Source of the DNA: Albugo candida
Lineage: Eukaryota; Oomycota; Peronosporomycetes; Albuginales; Albuginaceae
Length of the DNA: 64,000 nt
Assembly (NCBI GenBank): GCA_905220665.1
Contig: CAJNAR010000146.1
Coordinates: forward strand, 248,001-312,000
Reading direction: 5' to 3'
Position 1 is the first letter of the stretch; every line of letters begins with the position of its first letter. The notes under the pieces were generated by a model. The model saw nothing but the letters and a program-made list of their open reading frames with translations, ran no database searches and was not told the DNA's origin. Shown here piece after piece: positions 9,207 through 20,433 of the stretch. Position numbers and translations under genes: made by a program.

Positions 9207-11012
9207 ATGAATTCGCACAATTCAATTAATCAGATTCTCTTCCGTCAAACGCGTATGACCACTTATGCCGCTGCACCGATCAAGCTGAGAGAACACTTTC
9301 CTGCTAGAAGATGCTTCTATTGGGACTCAACGACTGAATTTCCGGCTTGTCTTCCACCAATTTCAAATAAAAGTGCAAATAATGTTGTTGTGGAAAAAGT
9401 AAAAAATGATGCAAAACGAATCGGATGGCAACAGGCACAAATTGTGTCACTTATCAAAAGTAAATGTCTACCTCTATCATATTCTTGCAGACATTGCAAG
9501 CATCAATTTTCGTTTACGAGAAGATCACATCGCTGTCGTCGTTGTGAACTCAAGTATTGCCACAAATGCTCGAAATACAAAATGGCTTTACCGGGACACA
9601 TGCTCAAGTCTCGAGTATGCAAATTGTGCTTTGAGGCGAAAAACATTGACTCAAGACACATTGCTGGATTATTCGATAGTTGTTTTTCCATCGACTCATC
9701 CATCCCTGGTGTGATATTGAATCATGTAATGAGGTATTTGAGCCCCATTGATGTCGTTTCAGCCTCAATGACCTGTCAACATTTGCACACTCAAGCTTAC
9801 TCGGATGCAATATGGAAACCTATCTACTTGAAGCGCTTCTGTCACAAAGAGAGAATTGAGAATAATTCGATCTGTGAAATTTCAACGCCATATCAACAAG
9901 ATCTTCAGAGTATCGAATATGAAGCTTTGTCTTGGTTTAAGAAATATGCCATTCGACACACGGCCCAACAAGCAGCTCAATCAAATCGAGATCTACAAGT
10001 GATGGCAATTCTGTTGGGGTCTCTGGGTCTGAGCAGGTATGCATCCATTTTTGAAAAGGAAGAAATCGACATCGAGTCACTTTGTCTAATGAATGCTGGC
10101 CATCTTCGAGATTTGGGATTTCCTGTTGGTCCCACAGTGATGCTTCTGAATGCTGCAGCTTGCTTGATCGATGATAGTGATGACGAGAATGAAGACGATC
10201 CTTTATATTTCTCCAAGTCACCATACAAGCAGAACCGGGATGAAATGAGAGAAGACAGATCATCACTGGTGCGGCGTGTGCAGCAATCCGTCGTCCGTAT
10301 AGCGATTATAACATCGCAGGGAAAATTGTGCAATGTTGGATCAGGCGTTATCGTGCATGCGAGTGGATTGATCGCAACAGCATGTCATTGCCTCCAAGGT
10401 GAAAACTTCGACTGTATTCAAAGCGATCAGTTCATTATCCTTGTGGCTTTGACTGAATCAACCTCCGCACCTCCATTATGGAAATATCATGCTACAGCCA
10501 TACCTGAATGCTGTAATGATGTATTGGATTACGCGCTGATTCGGATCGATTACGAAGTTCTGTCGGACCCACCCAGCGGCGTCTATATAGGTCCAGTCTC
10601 GAACCGCATCATCTCTTCGAAATGGAATGTGGTGCGCACAGAAGACACTCGTGCAGAAACAATTGAAACATTGCCCGCACTCCGGCTTGGAGATTCCGAC
10701 ATTGTAGAGCCCGGAGAAGAGATGTGGATGTTTGGTTACCCCAGCAGCGGTCATAACACCATCACCGTCCACCATGCCATATGCTCCGGAACTGATTCGC
10801 AATTTTACAATGGAATAGAAGTAGACAAAGCAATGTTGCGAACAGCAGCACAATTAGATGATGGATTCAGTGGAGGACCAGCTGTCAATACTAGAGGTCA
10901 ATTACTAGGACTGATTTCGTTTAGTGTTTTGCGTCAAGATCGCATGCGGGCGATCAATTTAGTCAAAGAAGCGATTCACACAGCGTGCAAGATGTATTTT
11001 GTAGCTCGTTAA
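9207..11012 (+). CDS. FYVE-type zinc finger / F-box / SAM / trypsin-like serine protease fusion
   Basis: This is an intron-free 601-residue protein with four recognisable modules. Residues 94-142 are a FYVE-related zinc finger with all eight cysteines (CRHC, then RRSHRCRRC, YCHKC, VCKLC). Residues about 165-210 look like an F-box (GVILNHVMRYLSPIDVVSAS, ending in IWK). Residues about 262-317 look like a SAM domain (LLGSLGLSRYASIFEKEEID ... LGFPVGP). Residues 355-600 are a trypsin/DegP-like protease with His394 in TACHCL, Asp441 in DYALIRID and Ser555 in GFSGGPAV. The triad is in the right order and spacing. FYVE fingers bind PI3P on endosomes, and F-boxes link targets to SCF ubiquitin ligases. 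Joining both to a complete protease is unusual. A second possible start is Met17. Its substrate is unknown. Confidence 0.75.
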   Translation: MNSHNSINQILFRQTRMTTYAAAPIKLREHFPARRCFYWDSTTEFPACLPPISNKSANNVVVEKVKNDAKRIGWQQAQIVSLIKSKCLPLSYSCRHCKHQFSFTRRSHRCRRCELKYCHKCSKYKMALPGHMLKSRVCKLCFEAKNIDSRHIAGLFDSCFSIDSSIPGVILNHVMRYLSPIDVVSASMTCQHLHTQAYSDAIWKPIYLKRFCHKERIENNSICEISTPYQQDLQSIEYEALSWFKKYAIRHTAQQAAQSNRDLQVMAILLGSLGLSRYASIFEKEEIDIESLCLMNAGHLRDLGFPVGPTVMLLNAAACLIDDSDDENEDDPLYFSKSPYKQNRDEMREDRSSLVRRVQQSVVRIAIITSQGKLCNVGSGVIVHASGLIATACHCLQGENFDCIQSDQFIILVALTESTSAPPLWKYHATAIPECCNDVLDYALIRIDYEVLSDPPSGVYIGPVSNRIISSKWNVVRTEDTRAETIETLPALRLGDSDIVEPGEEMWMFGYPSSGHNTITVHHAICSGTDSQFYNGIEVDKAMLRTAAQLDDGFSGGPAVNTRGQLLGLISFSVLRQDRMRAINLVKEAIHTACKMYFVAR

Positions 11013-11086
11013 GTATGTCCGTTTGATATTTAATGGCATTTTACTGTAAGATCATGTGGATCATGTGTACCACACTACTAAGCATT

Positions 11087-13685
11087 ATGGACGCGACATC
11101 AGCATCGCTGCATGCATCTCCTGTAGATTCCGAGCATATGGAGCAAAATGCGGTCAAGATAGCACTATACCCGCATAATTACAGAACCGTTGAGATGATT
11201 GATATTGATGGAACTGAAATATTCGAGACGTAAGTACGTTTTTTACTCATCCGCCAATTGAGATCATCACATTCACAGTGACATCGACAAAAATGAGATA
11301 TATCTCCACGAGCTTTACAAACTGAAAGAAATGAATGCGAAAGAATATAAGAAAAGCAGTGGAAAGAGACAAAGAGCCATCATGGAAGTGCAATCGGATC
11401 TGAATGACAACGAGCTGTCGGCATTTGGTGATGAAGCTGCCAAGCCGGAGACAGGGAACGACGACATACAGGACGATAATGATGAAGAACTTATCGATCC
11501 AAGAGTCTACTATCAATCCATCGTCAAAGAACTACAAGCGGCTGTTGTAGAAACAACTCAACTCATCAACACGATCGATCTGATTCGTAAAAGGGAGTTT
11601 CTGGAGGAAGTGTATTGCATGCGTGAAAATACCGCAATGAAAGTAGACGAAATGGACTATCTGATCAAAGCCAAGTCTTTGCAGCTAGATGAATGCAGTC
11701 ACATATTGATGCACGGAGCAAATTCCTTGGACGAAACGATCGGGAAAGAAGGCATCTTTTTCCAGGAAATCTTACATGTACTGATCAGCTCTTTTTCAAT
11801 CCATATAAAAAGCATTATCTAGCAAGTTTCTTCTAGCTATTGCAACGATGGAAACTATGCGCCCCGACGCATGGAAATATTCCCAAACCGTTCCGTGCTG
11901 GAGAGCCTATCGCGGTGGATTGCAGCTATAGTAGCGGTAAATTATCAACATACTTTTCTGATCAATACTTAGCCTTCTAATCTCGTAGCTGGCTCCAAGT
12001 TTGTTCCCCAGAAGCAGAAAATCGAGGATTTGGCTTTCGCAGAGGTGCCTTTTTAACGTCAAATGCTTTCTCCCATTCAGCAAACTCTATAGCTTAGACG
12101 AACAAAAATGGGACTTGTACAAATACAACTTCCAGAAGAATTCATATTCAGAACACTGCGTATTGAACTTGACGATGGCGAGAATCGGGCTGGTTACACC
12201 TTACCGGCTCCCGCAAAGAAAGAGTTGTGAGTATGCTGCATTCTCCTGAATCGGTCAAAAGCTCATGAGACTCTAGGATGACCAAGGCTGACTATGAGAC
12301 ATTGAAAAATTGCGAGCAGGATATCCGAAGACAACAAGAATGGAATACGCGAGCGCTTCAGGCAGTTCGATTCTCTTTTTTTTGCGAGGAGGCTTTTGCG
12401 AGTGTCATGCAGGAAACTCTACAAGATGGAGTCAACTGGACCGGCTGCTTATCAACTGATGTAAACACCCTTTCTCAAGAAAACGAAACGAGTGCCCAGA
12501 AAGCACGAGTTAGTTCAAATATATCTGTTCAGCATGTGTTTGAAGATGAAGTAAAGCTGCGCCTTACCGAACGATTTTTTCTCACCTTAAGGCTCATCGA
12601 TATCGATGAGGCAAAAGATGATGCCAGCAGTATCGAGACAAACGACAAAATCGAATCAAAAATCAGCCAAGAACGGAACTGTTTTCTACGCAACATGTGC
12701 CGGTCAAGCATGATCCTATTACAGGAGCTCGTGCGGCAACAACATGGCCGGCGAATAATTTTCCGCGGTATATGCGATGGTGAGACCGGTACTGTAACGG
12801 ATCCAGTGATATCCGAGAAGAAAGTATTGTCCGAGATTTTGGGCGTCCTGGAACATGCGCTGATGAAGGAAGAGATTGCGACTTATCTCGATGAACTTTC
12901 AGCTGCCTTAAATATGACGCATGATTCAAGTAAAGGACGAACTGTGAACCAGGGATATACACCTCCAATTTGTGATTCCATTAGAGGAGTTTCGGTCTAT
13001 CCATGCTGGAAAGCATGTCCGCACGATGCGACTTTGTCGGCACTGGATTTGAAGATTGGTAAAAACTTTGATTCCGGTAAGGTGCTCTTCGGCTTCCAAC
13101 AAGGTATTGAGCGATTGACTGTAGAGATTCTCCTCCGTGGCACGCAAATACAAGTAGAAGATGGTACTTCCATCCAGCGTGTGCGTTCTGAGATGGAAAG
13201 CTTCAAAAAGCTCGTGGAAACACTGATACTGAAACAATTAGCGTCAGAATTATATCGAGATGTGACCTCATTCGGTGTGAAGCATACAAAGCTCGAGCTC
13301 GATGGAAGGAGTGTTCGTATCATTTTGGCAGGAGAATGGGATGGCAATTGTATCGGGGAAGGCCGTGTGGCAGACGATCAATTCACCAATGCAATGTGAG
13401 CCTTCCACAAATAATCTGAAATGATTGAGCAAGAATGAACTTGAAACATGTAGATATCTGGAGCCGTACTTTTTGGATAGAAGGCATCTTGATATTCGAT
13501 GCCTTCTGCGAGGAATGCAGCTCCGATTCAACGATGATGAAAGCGATATGGAGGCTATATCAGCGCCAACCAGTCATTTGCAGTCCGTCGAATGGGCAGC
13601 TATTCCTGGTCGAAGCGATACTCAAAAGGTTCTGAGGCTTTTGCAAGCAGCCGATGTATTGTCTCCCGTATTTCGGGGTGACTAG
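11087..13685 (+). CDS. MED17: Mediator complex subunit 17
   Basis: Seven exons (11087-11229, 11279-11777, 11837-11936, 11989-12044, 12093-12226, 12277-13395, 13454-13685) give 760 residues with consistent phases. The diagnostic MED17 region is present. A helical block RKREFLEEV ... LDECSHIL is followed by LLQRWKL and then the loop DCSYSSAGSKF, which corresponds to the LSYRSAGS motif of other MED17 proteins and is assembled here across a splice junction. MED17 is the scaffold of the Mediator head module, linking activators to RNA polymerase II. An upstream in-frame ATG at 11033 would add a hydrophobic leader. Since the protein is nuclear, Met at 11087 (MDATSASLH) is preferred, but this is not proven. 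Confidence 0.85.
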
Positions 13686-13765
13686 ACCAAGATAACACGC
13701 GACTGCGACATAATCAAAGTTCAAAAAAGTTGTCCGACTTCAACTCGTTAAATGACTCTGATCGA

Positions 13766-14738
13766 TCAGTTGCCATTCTTTTGCCGTTTTGGCTCCTGAG
13801 CATCGTGCATACGTGCAGCTTCTCTACCACTGAGTCGCTTGAAAATCCCGTCCATTTGGTCTGTGATAAGAGTATACGCTCCAGACGCAAGCAGGCCACG
13901 ATGTACTTGCTCATTCAGACCTCCCGGCGTTGCTCCTTCTTCGGCCATTTCTGTAAAGCTTTCTTTCGATTCGTATCCGGATTCAGCAAGTGATTTGAAG
14001 AAAGACGATATAAAAAATCGAGCGCTTTCTTCGCCTAAGAACGAAAGTTGGGTAAAAGCATCAATCAGTATTTGAGTGCAAAGGCTATTTATTCCACAGT
14101 ACCGACTCCGTTGTTGACGTTCCATTGCTGTATATTTGCACAATTGGCATAAAAAAAGCTGATCAATGCTGTCACACCAGTCTACACAGCAGTGAGATCC
14201 TCAGCTTTGAAATTACTTGAGAAACACGCACCAAAGTGGTGATTTCCGACTCATTTTGAACCATAACGGGTGTACCGATTTCGCTGAGAACCTTTTCAAC
14301 CATCTCATGCTTTGGGTAGGCAAGCACGGGTCCTGAGCGTTTAGCTGCACTTGGCAGAGGAACTGTTCTTACGACCTGCGAGGACGGCAATTGTGTCCAA
14401 TTTAGCAATTGGTCGAAAGGAATCGTGGCCATCATAGATATAACGATCTTATTTGTAGGAAAGTGAAGTTTTGGAATCAATTCTTTCGCTACGTTAGGTA
14501 AAAGGCCGATGAAAATGACGTCACTATTGTGAATGATCGCTTGGTTGTCATCCAGCACAGTTATGCGCTGAGGATGCGCGTGAACTAGCGCATCTGACTT
14601 TTTCTTTGACCGTGCGGATATGTATACGTGCTGTGGCCTTTTTCCATTCTCACTGCAAAATCCGTTGATTACAGCAGACCCAATTTTCCCCGTGCCAATT
14701 AGTCCGAACACAAGCGACTCCATTTCGCTTAGGTCCAT
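13766..14738 (-). CDS. P5CR: pyrroline-5-carboxylate reductase
   Basis: Three exons (14217-14738, 14103-14181, 13766-14034) give 289 residues. Introns are 35 and 68 bases, and the second has a TACTGAT branch-like site. The N-terminus has the dinucleotide fold (FGLIGTGKIGSAVINGF), then SDVIFIGLLPN and the block VVRTVPLPSAAK. The C-terminal dimerisation domain carries the family signature TPGGLNEQVHRGL. The enzyme reduces P5C to proline with NAD(P)H. Length is typical (about 270-320). It is convergent with MED17 and upstream of cofilin on the same strand. Confidence 0.9.
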
Positions 14739-14850
14739 ACGTCAAAAGGTTCGGTACGATATGTAGATCAGATCTTAAAAAGGAATTAGAAAGAAACAGG
14801 AGCGCTATTTATTAGCAAACTTAAAGGGTATCGGGAGCCCACTCGAATCA

Positions 14851-15397
14851 CTATTTGCAGAATCTGCTTTTGACACATTCTTCATCAAGTTCCGACAAAT
14901 CTGTGGCATGCACGACAGTATCAACACCCTCAAATTGGCGAATAATTGCGGCTTTGGAAGAAGCGTAAAGCATTTTAGATTTGACCGGGGCTGTCTCAGG
15001 TGACCTAAAATGCATCAATTCGCATCAGTTACGAAAAGATGTCGAAGATAAGAAGCTTACCATGAAAAGAAGACGATCTTGCTCCCTTCGCGATTGTCCG
15101 CCGTTTTATATGTCATATCGTATAAAGCATAACGACATCCATCCTGGATCTCTTTTAGGTGATCTGTAAACTGCTCGTAACCATCTTTATCGCCACCCTC
15201 CACTTCCACCTTAATAACTCCATGCTTGTCCAGTGTAAAAACGATGTATCTGCATATTCGGCCTTTTCTCATCTTGAATGCTTCAAACTGGGTCATTACA
15301 TCATCAGTCAATTGCACTGATGTAGCCTTCAGAGATACAAGTGAAACACGTGATACAGTTAGTACTTTTGTGATAGATGCTGCGGCATCCTTACCAT
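14851..15397 (-). CDS. COF: cofilin / actin-depolymerising factor
   Basis: Three exons (15395-15397, 15061-15326, 14851-15004) give 140 residues, the usual ADF/cofilin length. The first exon is just the ATG, immediately followed by a GTAAGG donor, and the next exon begins with GCTACATCA, giving MATSVQLTDDV. The ADF fold is clear: FEAFKMRKGRICRYIVFTL, CRYALYDMTYKTADNR, KIVFFSWSPETAPVKSKMLY, then KAAIIRQFEGVDTVVHATDL. Cofilin severs and depolymerises actin filaments. The start-codon-only exon is a known arrangement in cofilin genes of other eukaryotes. Confidence 0.9.
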
Positions 15398-15579
15398 CTT
15401 GAAAAGGGAATTTCTCGAAACTGGTACTGAAGGCAGAGCCTTTTGATCGTACTTAATCGCGTAACAGCATTATTGTGCTCCATTCATTGGACAATAAAGA
15501 TTGTTAGGTGTATGCTCTATGCATTCTCATCATTTCATATCTAATCTACAAAAAAATCTAAATGACCGATTAGTACTGC

Positions 15580-18397
15580 TCAAAACATGTCTCTATCCGC
15601 TGATAAAATATGATGAACCGCTGCCTCAAATGTTGCCAGATAATAACCAGCTTCGCTATGTCGTTTCTCTGGATCACACAAGCGATTCAGCAGCACCTGC
15701 GTCATCACTGGAGATTCCAAATTGCAATGTATTAGCACGTAAATGAAAATTGGTAAAAAGTCATCTCCGCTGAGCAGTTCTTCCTTCACGTTGGAAGGCC
15801 CGCTCGAGTGACATGACACTTCAGAATGAGAGTCTTGGTGATACCCATGAGAGTTGGCTTCATCCATAACTGATGAAACAGCGTGTTCAGACCGATACAA
15901 ATCATGGATTTGATGGGCACAAGTCACTAATCTGGCCATTTTATCCCAAGGCAAGAATGCTCCATCCATTTCTTTTATGGTCTGCACGGCCAATCTCCAG
16001 TTACTCGGAGACGTTTTACTTGAACTTATCCCAATAGACTCTTGTGATTGATTTCGTAATACCCGGAGACGCGATTGGAATTGTATTTCTTTGTCAGCTA
16101 CCATCTTACGAAGCGCTTGGTTCAGGTCTTTCATGACCGAGACACATATTCGCTCTTCCAGTTCTGGTCGAATAGAGTCTGATATAAATGCGTACAAGCG
16201 ATCATTTCGAGTTTGTTGATCCAAACTGGCCAGAATATTCACGTACGAGTTGTTTCGTGATTTCAGCCTTCGCTTCGGCATATTGCTACTTTCGTTAGAA
16301 AACACTTGAATTACCATATTAGCTGGTGTCGTGTACAATTTGATTAGACGTTCGGCAAATTGCTTCATTTCCTGAAATCGATGTTCCAACATGTACTCCT
16401 GGAGTCCATCCAGTAGATCACCCATTTCGTTAAGTACATCGATGGAATGTTCATCACCAAGTTTTTGTAGTTTTTGTTCGAATCGAAGACATGCTTTACC
16501 TTCTGGTGAGGTGTTGTCGTTTACAGTGTGATAAACATATACCCGTAGCTGACGAGACAACTGATGAGTCCGTTTTGGGTGCATCATACTTTCAGCAGGG
16601 ACTTGAAGAAACTGGTGCAATTCCTTGAGAGCAACTCCATGCAAGAAAGTCAACGGGGATGGTGTCACCAGAGTTGCTGCACTTCGAAGAAAACCTTCTA
16701 AAAGACGAGCCTGACTTTTCGCAAAACCATCGTTTGTGTTTCGTATTTGACTCAATCGCGAAGCTAATGAAATCTCACGTATGCGTTGTGATATCTTGCA
16801 AAGCTACATATGAACCGTGATCATTTGTAAGCGACTCATTACATATTCTCCACTGACCTTTCGGTACAACTTCAAAATATCTTTCTGACGCTTTGTCGTG
16901 AACCAGACAATCCCTGTTTCGATATCAACGATCCGGATGAGATACTCCTAAATATCCGAAATGATGAATGGTCAGAATTAGTGACCTAGCATGTTGTCTT
17001 GCCGTTGGTCGCGCATTTCTAAATTCGGGCTTGCCAACTTGTTCGTGAACCAGACGAATCGATAGACCCTGCCGGATATCTACAATAAAAAGCTGCAGCA
17101 ATGAAATGAAGACTCGAGCTTGAATCATACTTTTGCATTTAAGAATGAGAAGATGCCATTCATGATCAGAAATCAATCTGTCCGTTTTCGTGGTATTGTC
17201 AATGAGCTACGCATAATATGTGAGTTTGTGTATGTCGACAGCATATAGCTAAAGTACCATCCTTGAAGGCTGAATGAGCGGAAGAGTATACGAGCGGAGT
17301 GTATCTAGTTCCTGACTCGATATAACGCCATTGCGATAGATCTCGCTTGCTTTGGAAAGTAGTTCGAAGGCTAAATGAGGCTCACGATGCTGTATACGCT
17401 TCTCTGCGTCCGTCAGATTCAGTCGACTTCTCTGGAAGAAATTGAAAATTATTGAATGAATCCACAGCGCTTGGTGATCAGTATTACCTTGATAACGTCA
17501 ATACTTGAAGTATCCATAATACTTGGACGCACATTACGAAGCTCGGGTGGAATGAACATTTGATTGACAGAATCGGAGACAAACTGACGCTTGGCAACGA
17601 GTTGATCAGCGTTCAAGACAGGGTGCACTACTTCTTCATCCACATCGCCCACGTCGCCAGTGTACACTCTGCCAAATAGCGTTCCATCATCTTCCGCTAA
17701 TGAATCAGATCTCTCGGGAATATTGGCTTTTCTCTCATGGCTCTCATCCCTTTCTATAGCCTGATCGTCTCCAGATATGGCACTTGTGACGTCGTCCGAC
17801 TCAAAAGCGGAATCCTTACAGACACTTCTTTTCAACTCCTCCGTCCCGTCATCAGATGTGGCTCCGTCTTCGTCGTCATTGTCTATATCGTCAATACATT
17901 CCGTTGGTAGCTGTCATTATTTATCTTCAGTATTGTTTATAATATCAAAAGAAGAAGAGCAGCATCATAACCTGCAAGAAGTCAATTGGCAATAAATTTC
18001 CCTCTGTCGCGTCAAACATGGACTCGTGGTAATTTGTGACCTCATCTTGCATCTCATCTGTGATACACGATTGTGTTTCATTCATTCTCAGTATTGCGGC
18101 AATTGTATTCTCCATTACAAACTCGTGCGCTTCGAAAACAAGCTTTAAAGGTTCCAACTCCCATGCTGGAAACATCGATTGCAGAAGTTTTATTCCGCGA
18201 CGGAAAGTATTTTGATTCGACCTCTTTGAGAATGATGTTGCGGTTACTCCAGTTGATGAGCGCGACACTGAGGGTGGTGATTCCAAGACCTCAAATGATT
18301 CTCGATTTCCTCGGCGTTTACTGAATAAATCGCTAATATCACGGCGAAAGGATCGTTTAGTACGCTCTGAGTTGGTATTATTGATACTGGAGCGCAT
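15580..18397 (-). CDS. CUE-domain and VPS9-domain Rab5-type exchange factor
   Basis: Exons seen: 17972-18397, 17488-17910, 17258-17431, one from 17216 downward, 16858-16947, 15580-16803. The junction leaving the fourth exon is unresolved; a GTTGGC donor near 17040 joined to the AG before 16947 keeps the frame. Residues about 65-110 look like a ubiquitin-binding CUE domain (LLQSMFPAWELEPLKLVFE). An acidic linker follows, and a middle part (EYLIRIVDIETG ... LYRKLCKI) might be PX-like. The C-terminus is a VPS9 domain: SGDDFLPIFIYVLIH, the PVMTQVLLNRL helix, and YYLATFEAAVHHI. VPS9 proteins activate Rab5-type GTPases on early endosomes. Yeast Vps9 carries its CUE domain at the other end. The long helical stretch before the VPS9 domain fits the usual helical bundle. 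Confidence 0.8.
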
Positions 18398-18607
18398 TTC
18401 TTTTCACAGAAACACACTTGAATGGATATAATACGATGAATATGCAGCAGATTGAGTGCAAAAGACAAATTTGAGTACTAGAACTCTCAACACATTGCGC
18501 GCTGAAGAATTTGTCTCTTATAATAACGGATAGCAGCTACATAACTGCAATGATGTCATTTTAAGGCGCATTTACTGTTAGGTTTGAATATTCGCCAGTA
18601 ACGCAGT

Positions 18608-20284
18608 TTGTCGACATACGATTTAGTGATGCAGTCATCCACGCTAGAAGAAGCTTCGCTTCAGTCCAAAATCCAAGCCATGAAAAACCTTCTTCAAATT
18701 CAAGATAAGAGGATCTTTTCAGATGAGAAATCTCACTCTATAAATCGAAACAGGAGCACAGAAAGATCGCTTATGGGGTTCCGACGGAATCAGTCGATAA
18801 AGCATCATGGGCAGTTCTCAAGGAATCATGCGGTATATCAAGCAAAAACCAGCAATCGAACATGGTCAAGGTTTGGGTTGATCATTAACAAAGGGAATAA
18901 ATTTACGCATAGCGGTTCGTTTGAAATGAAGAAACCAATGTGGAACAAAGGGGCTTCTTCGAAACACTTTGTAAGACTGGTAGCAGTTCATGTTCTTTCT
19001 CGTTTCAGATATGCCTTTGTAGTTGAACTTTTCCAATAAAAACTTGCGATCCATCTCATCCAAGTAAGGGGCATCCATTATGGCTTTTGGATTTCTAACA
19101 AATTTTATTGTTTTTATCAGTAGTAAAAAAAAAGCGAGTTGTAATACTATGGAAAAGCTTCAGCTGGATGGAAGTGTATATGCAAAACGAAATGGTGGCT
19201 TCAGTTTAATTCGGTCTGGTGGGCCCAGTCATATCTTTCCATCGAATGTTTCACAAGCCAGGCTCTTACCTACAAATAATTTTAAGCTACCACTACGATC
19301 TAGACCTTATACAAAAGATAACGTCATTCGACGAAGTCGTGTTGTATCATTCAAGCAATCATACGCTCGAGTCGCACCATACTTCAAGCACAAGCCCATC
19401 GGAGCTACTCGGTGAGTACACATAATCAAACTCTTCCCCATATTGACTGTTATGCCCTGTACTCACCAGTCATGTGGCTCAAGCCGCGGTTGATCGTGCT
19501 CGACTTGCAAAAGCAAAACAGACGCTTGTTCGGACCGAATACTGCCTTTTTTACAATCGATTTGGTGAGTTACTTCTTGAGAATTCTTCAGTATTGTACG
19601 GTCCATCTCCCTTATAGGCTGCTGCAACAAGAAGAATTCTTGCAAGTATATCCATGACAGTCGAAAAATTGCAGTATGTCCGAAATTCTTGAAGGGAGGC
19701 TGTGACAACCCCAAGTGCCTTTTATCTCACAAGCATGACCAGGTTGCTATCTCGATGTTACTTTGCTTACTTGGGCGTTCTTGATTGTCGAACAATTTCG
19801 TTGTTTGTAGAACAAAATGCCAGTTTGCAAGCTTTTTTTGCGCGGTACTTGCACGCGTGAAGGCTGCAAATACCGTCATATAAAAGTCAGCTCAAATGCT
19901 GGTATTTGTCCAGCATTTCTCAAGGGATACTGTCCTTTGCAATCCGAATGCTGCCTCAAGCATGAGTTACCGACAAAAAAGCGCACATTGCGCTCCATTT
20001 CAAATGGTAAATTTTCGGCCGCGAAGAATTCTGAAAGCATGGAAGGTACAACAGGTACGTCTGCAGGCCATTTAGACACCTTTACACATTCAGAGCACGC
20101 AGGATGCGATTCAAAAGATTGCAAGGTATCTACAGCCACCTCATTTCTCGTAGAAAAGAGTACTATCAAGAACAAGGAATCCCCTTCAGGACTGGTAATT
20201 CGCCCTAATTTAGAAATGGCGGCCAAAAGGCAGAAAGTCGAGTTGTTTCCCTTAGCGTTGCGGGAGCAACATCAAAGCCGATAG
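18608..20284 (+). CDS. ZC3H3: CCCH zinc-finger protein of the ZC3H3 (Smicl) type
   Basis: The clear part is a series of exons 19149 (or earlier)-19411, 19470-19564, 19618-19742 and 19811-20284. It has the ZC3H3 order: a KLQLDGSVYAK block, a basic linker, YCLFYNRFGCCNKKNSCKYI-H, VCPKFLKGGCDNPKCLLSH, MPVCKLFLRGTCTREGCKYR-H and ICPAFLKGYCPLQSECCLKH. That makes four CCCH fingers, the first assembled across an intron. ZC3H3 proteins act in mRNA 3' processing and export with the poly(A) machinery. An upstream exon from 18608 (SLQSKIQAMKNLLQIQDKR) looks like the N-terminus of the same gene. The splice joining it to the 19110 region is not resolved; a TTTCTAAC branch and TTTTTATCAG acceptor end near 19119. 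The tail after the fingers is low in motifs. Confidence 0.8.
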
Positions 20285-20433
20285 CGCACATTAACTAGCG
20301 ACATTCGAGTAACTTTGTTCTAATATGAGTCGGTTAAGTGTTGAAATCAAGTATCGCATGCAGCATCGTGAGCAATGGTGAGTCCCTTTTTCCCGCGTCA
20401 ATTGTACCAAGCATCCTGAATCTATTCCTATGA

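Noticed and set aside
20324..20375. ATG at 20324 as an upstream first exon of CENP-C
   Set aside because: Its GTGAGT donor joined to the next acceptor leads to an immediate stop in the usable frame; ATG at 20434 gives a clean model.
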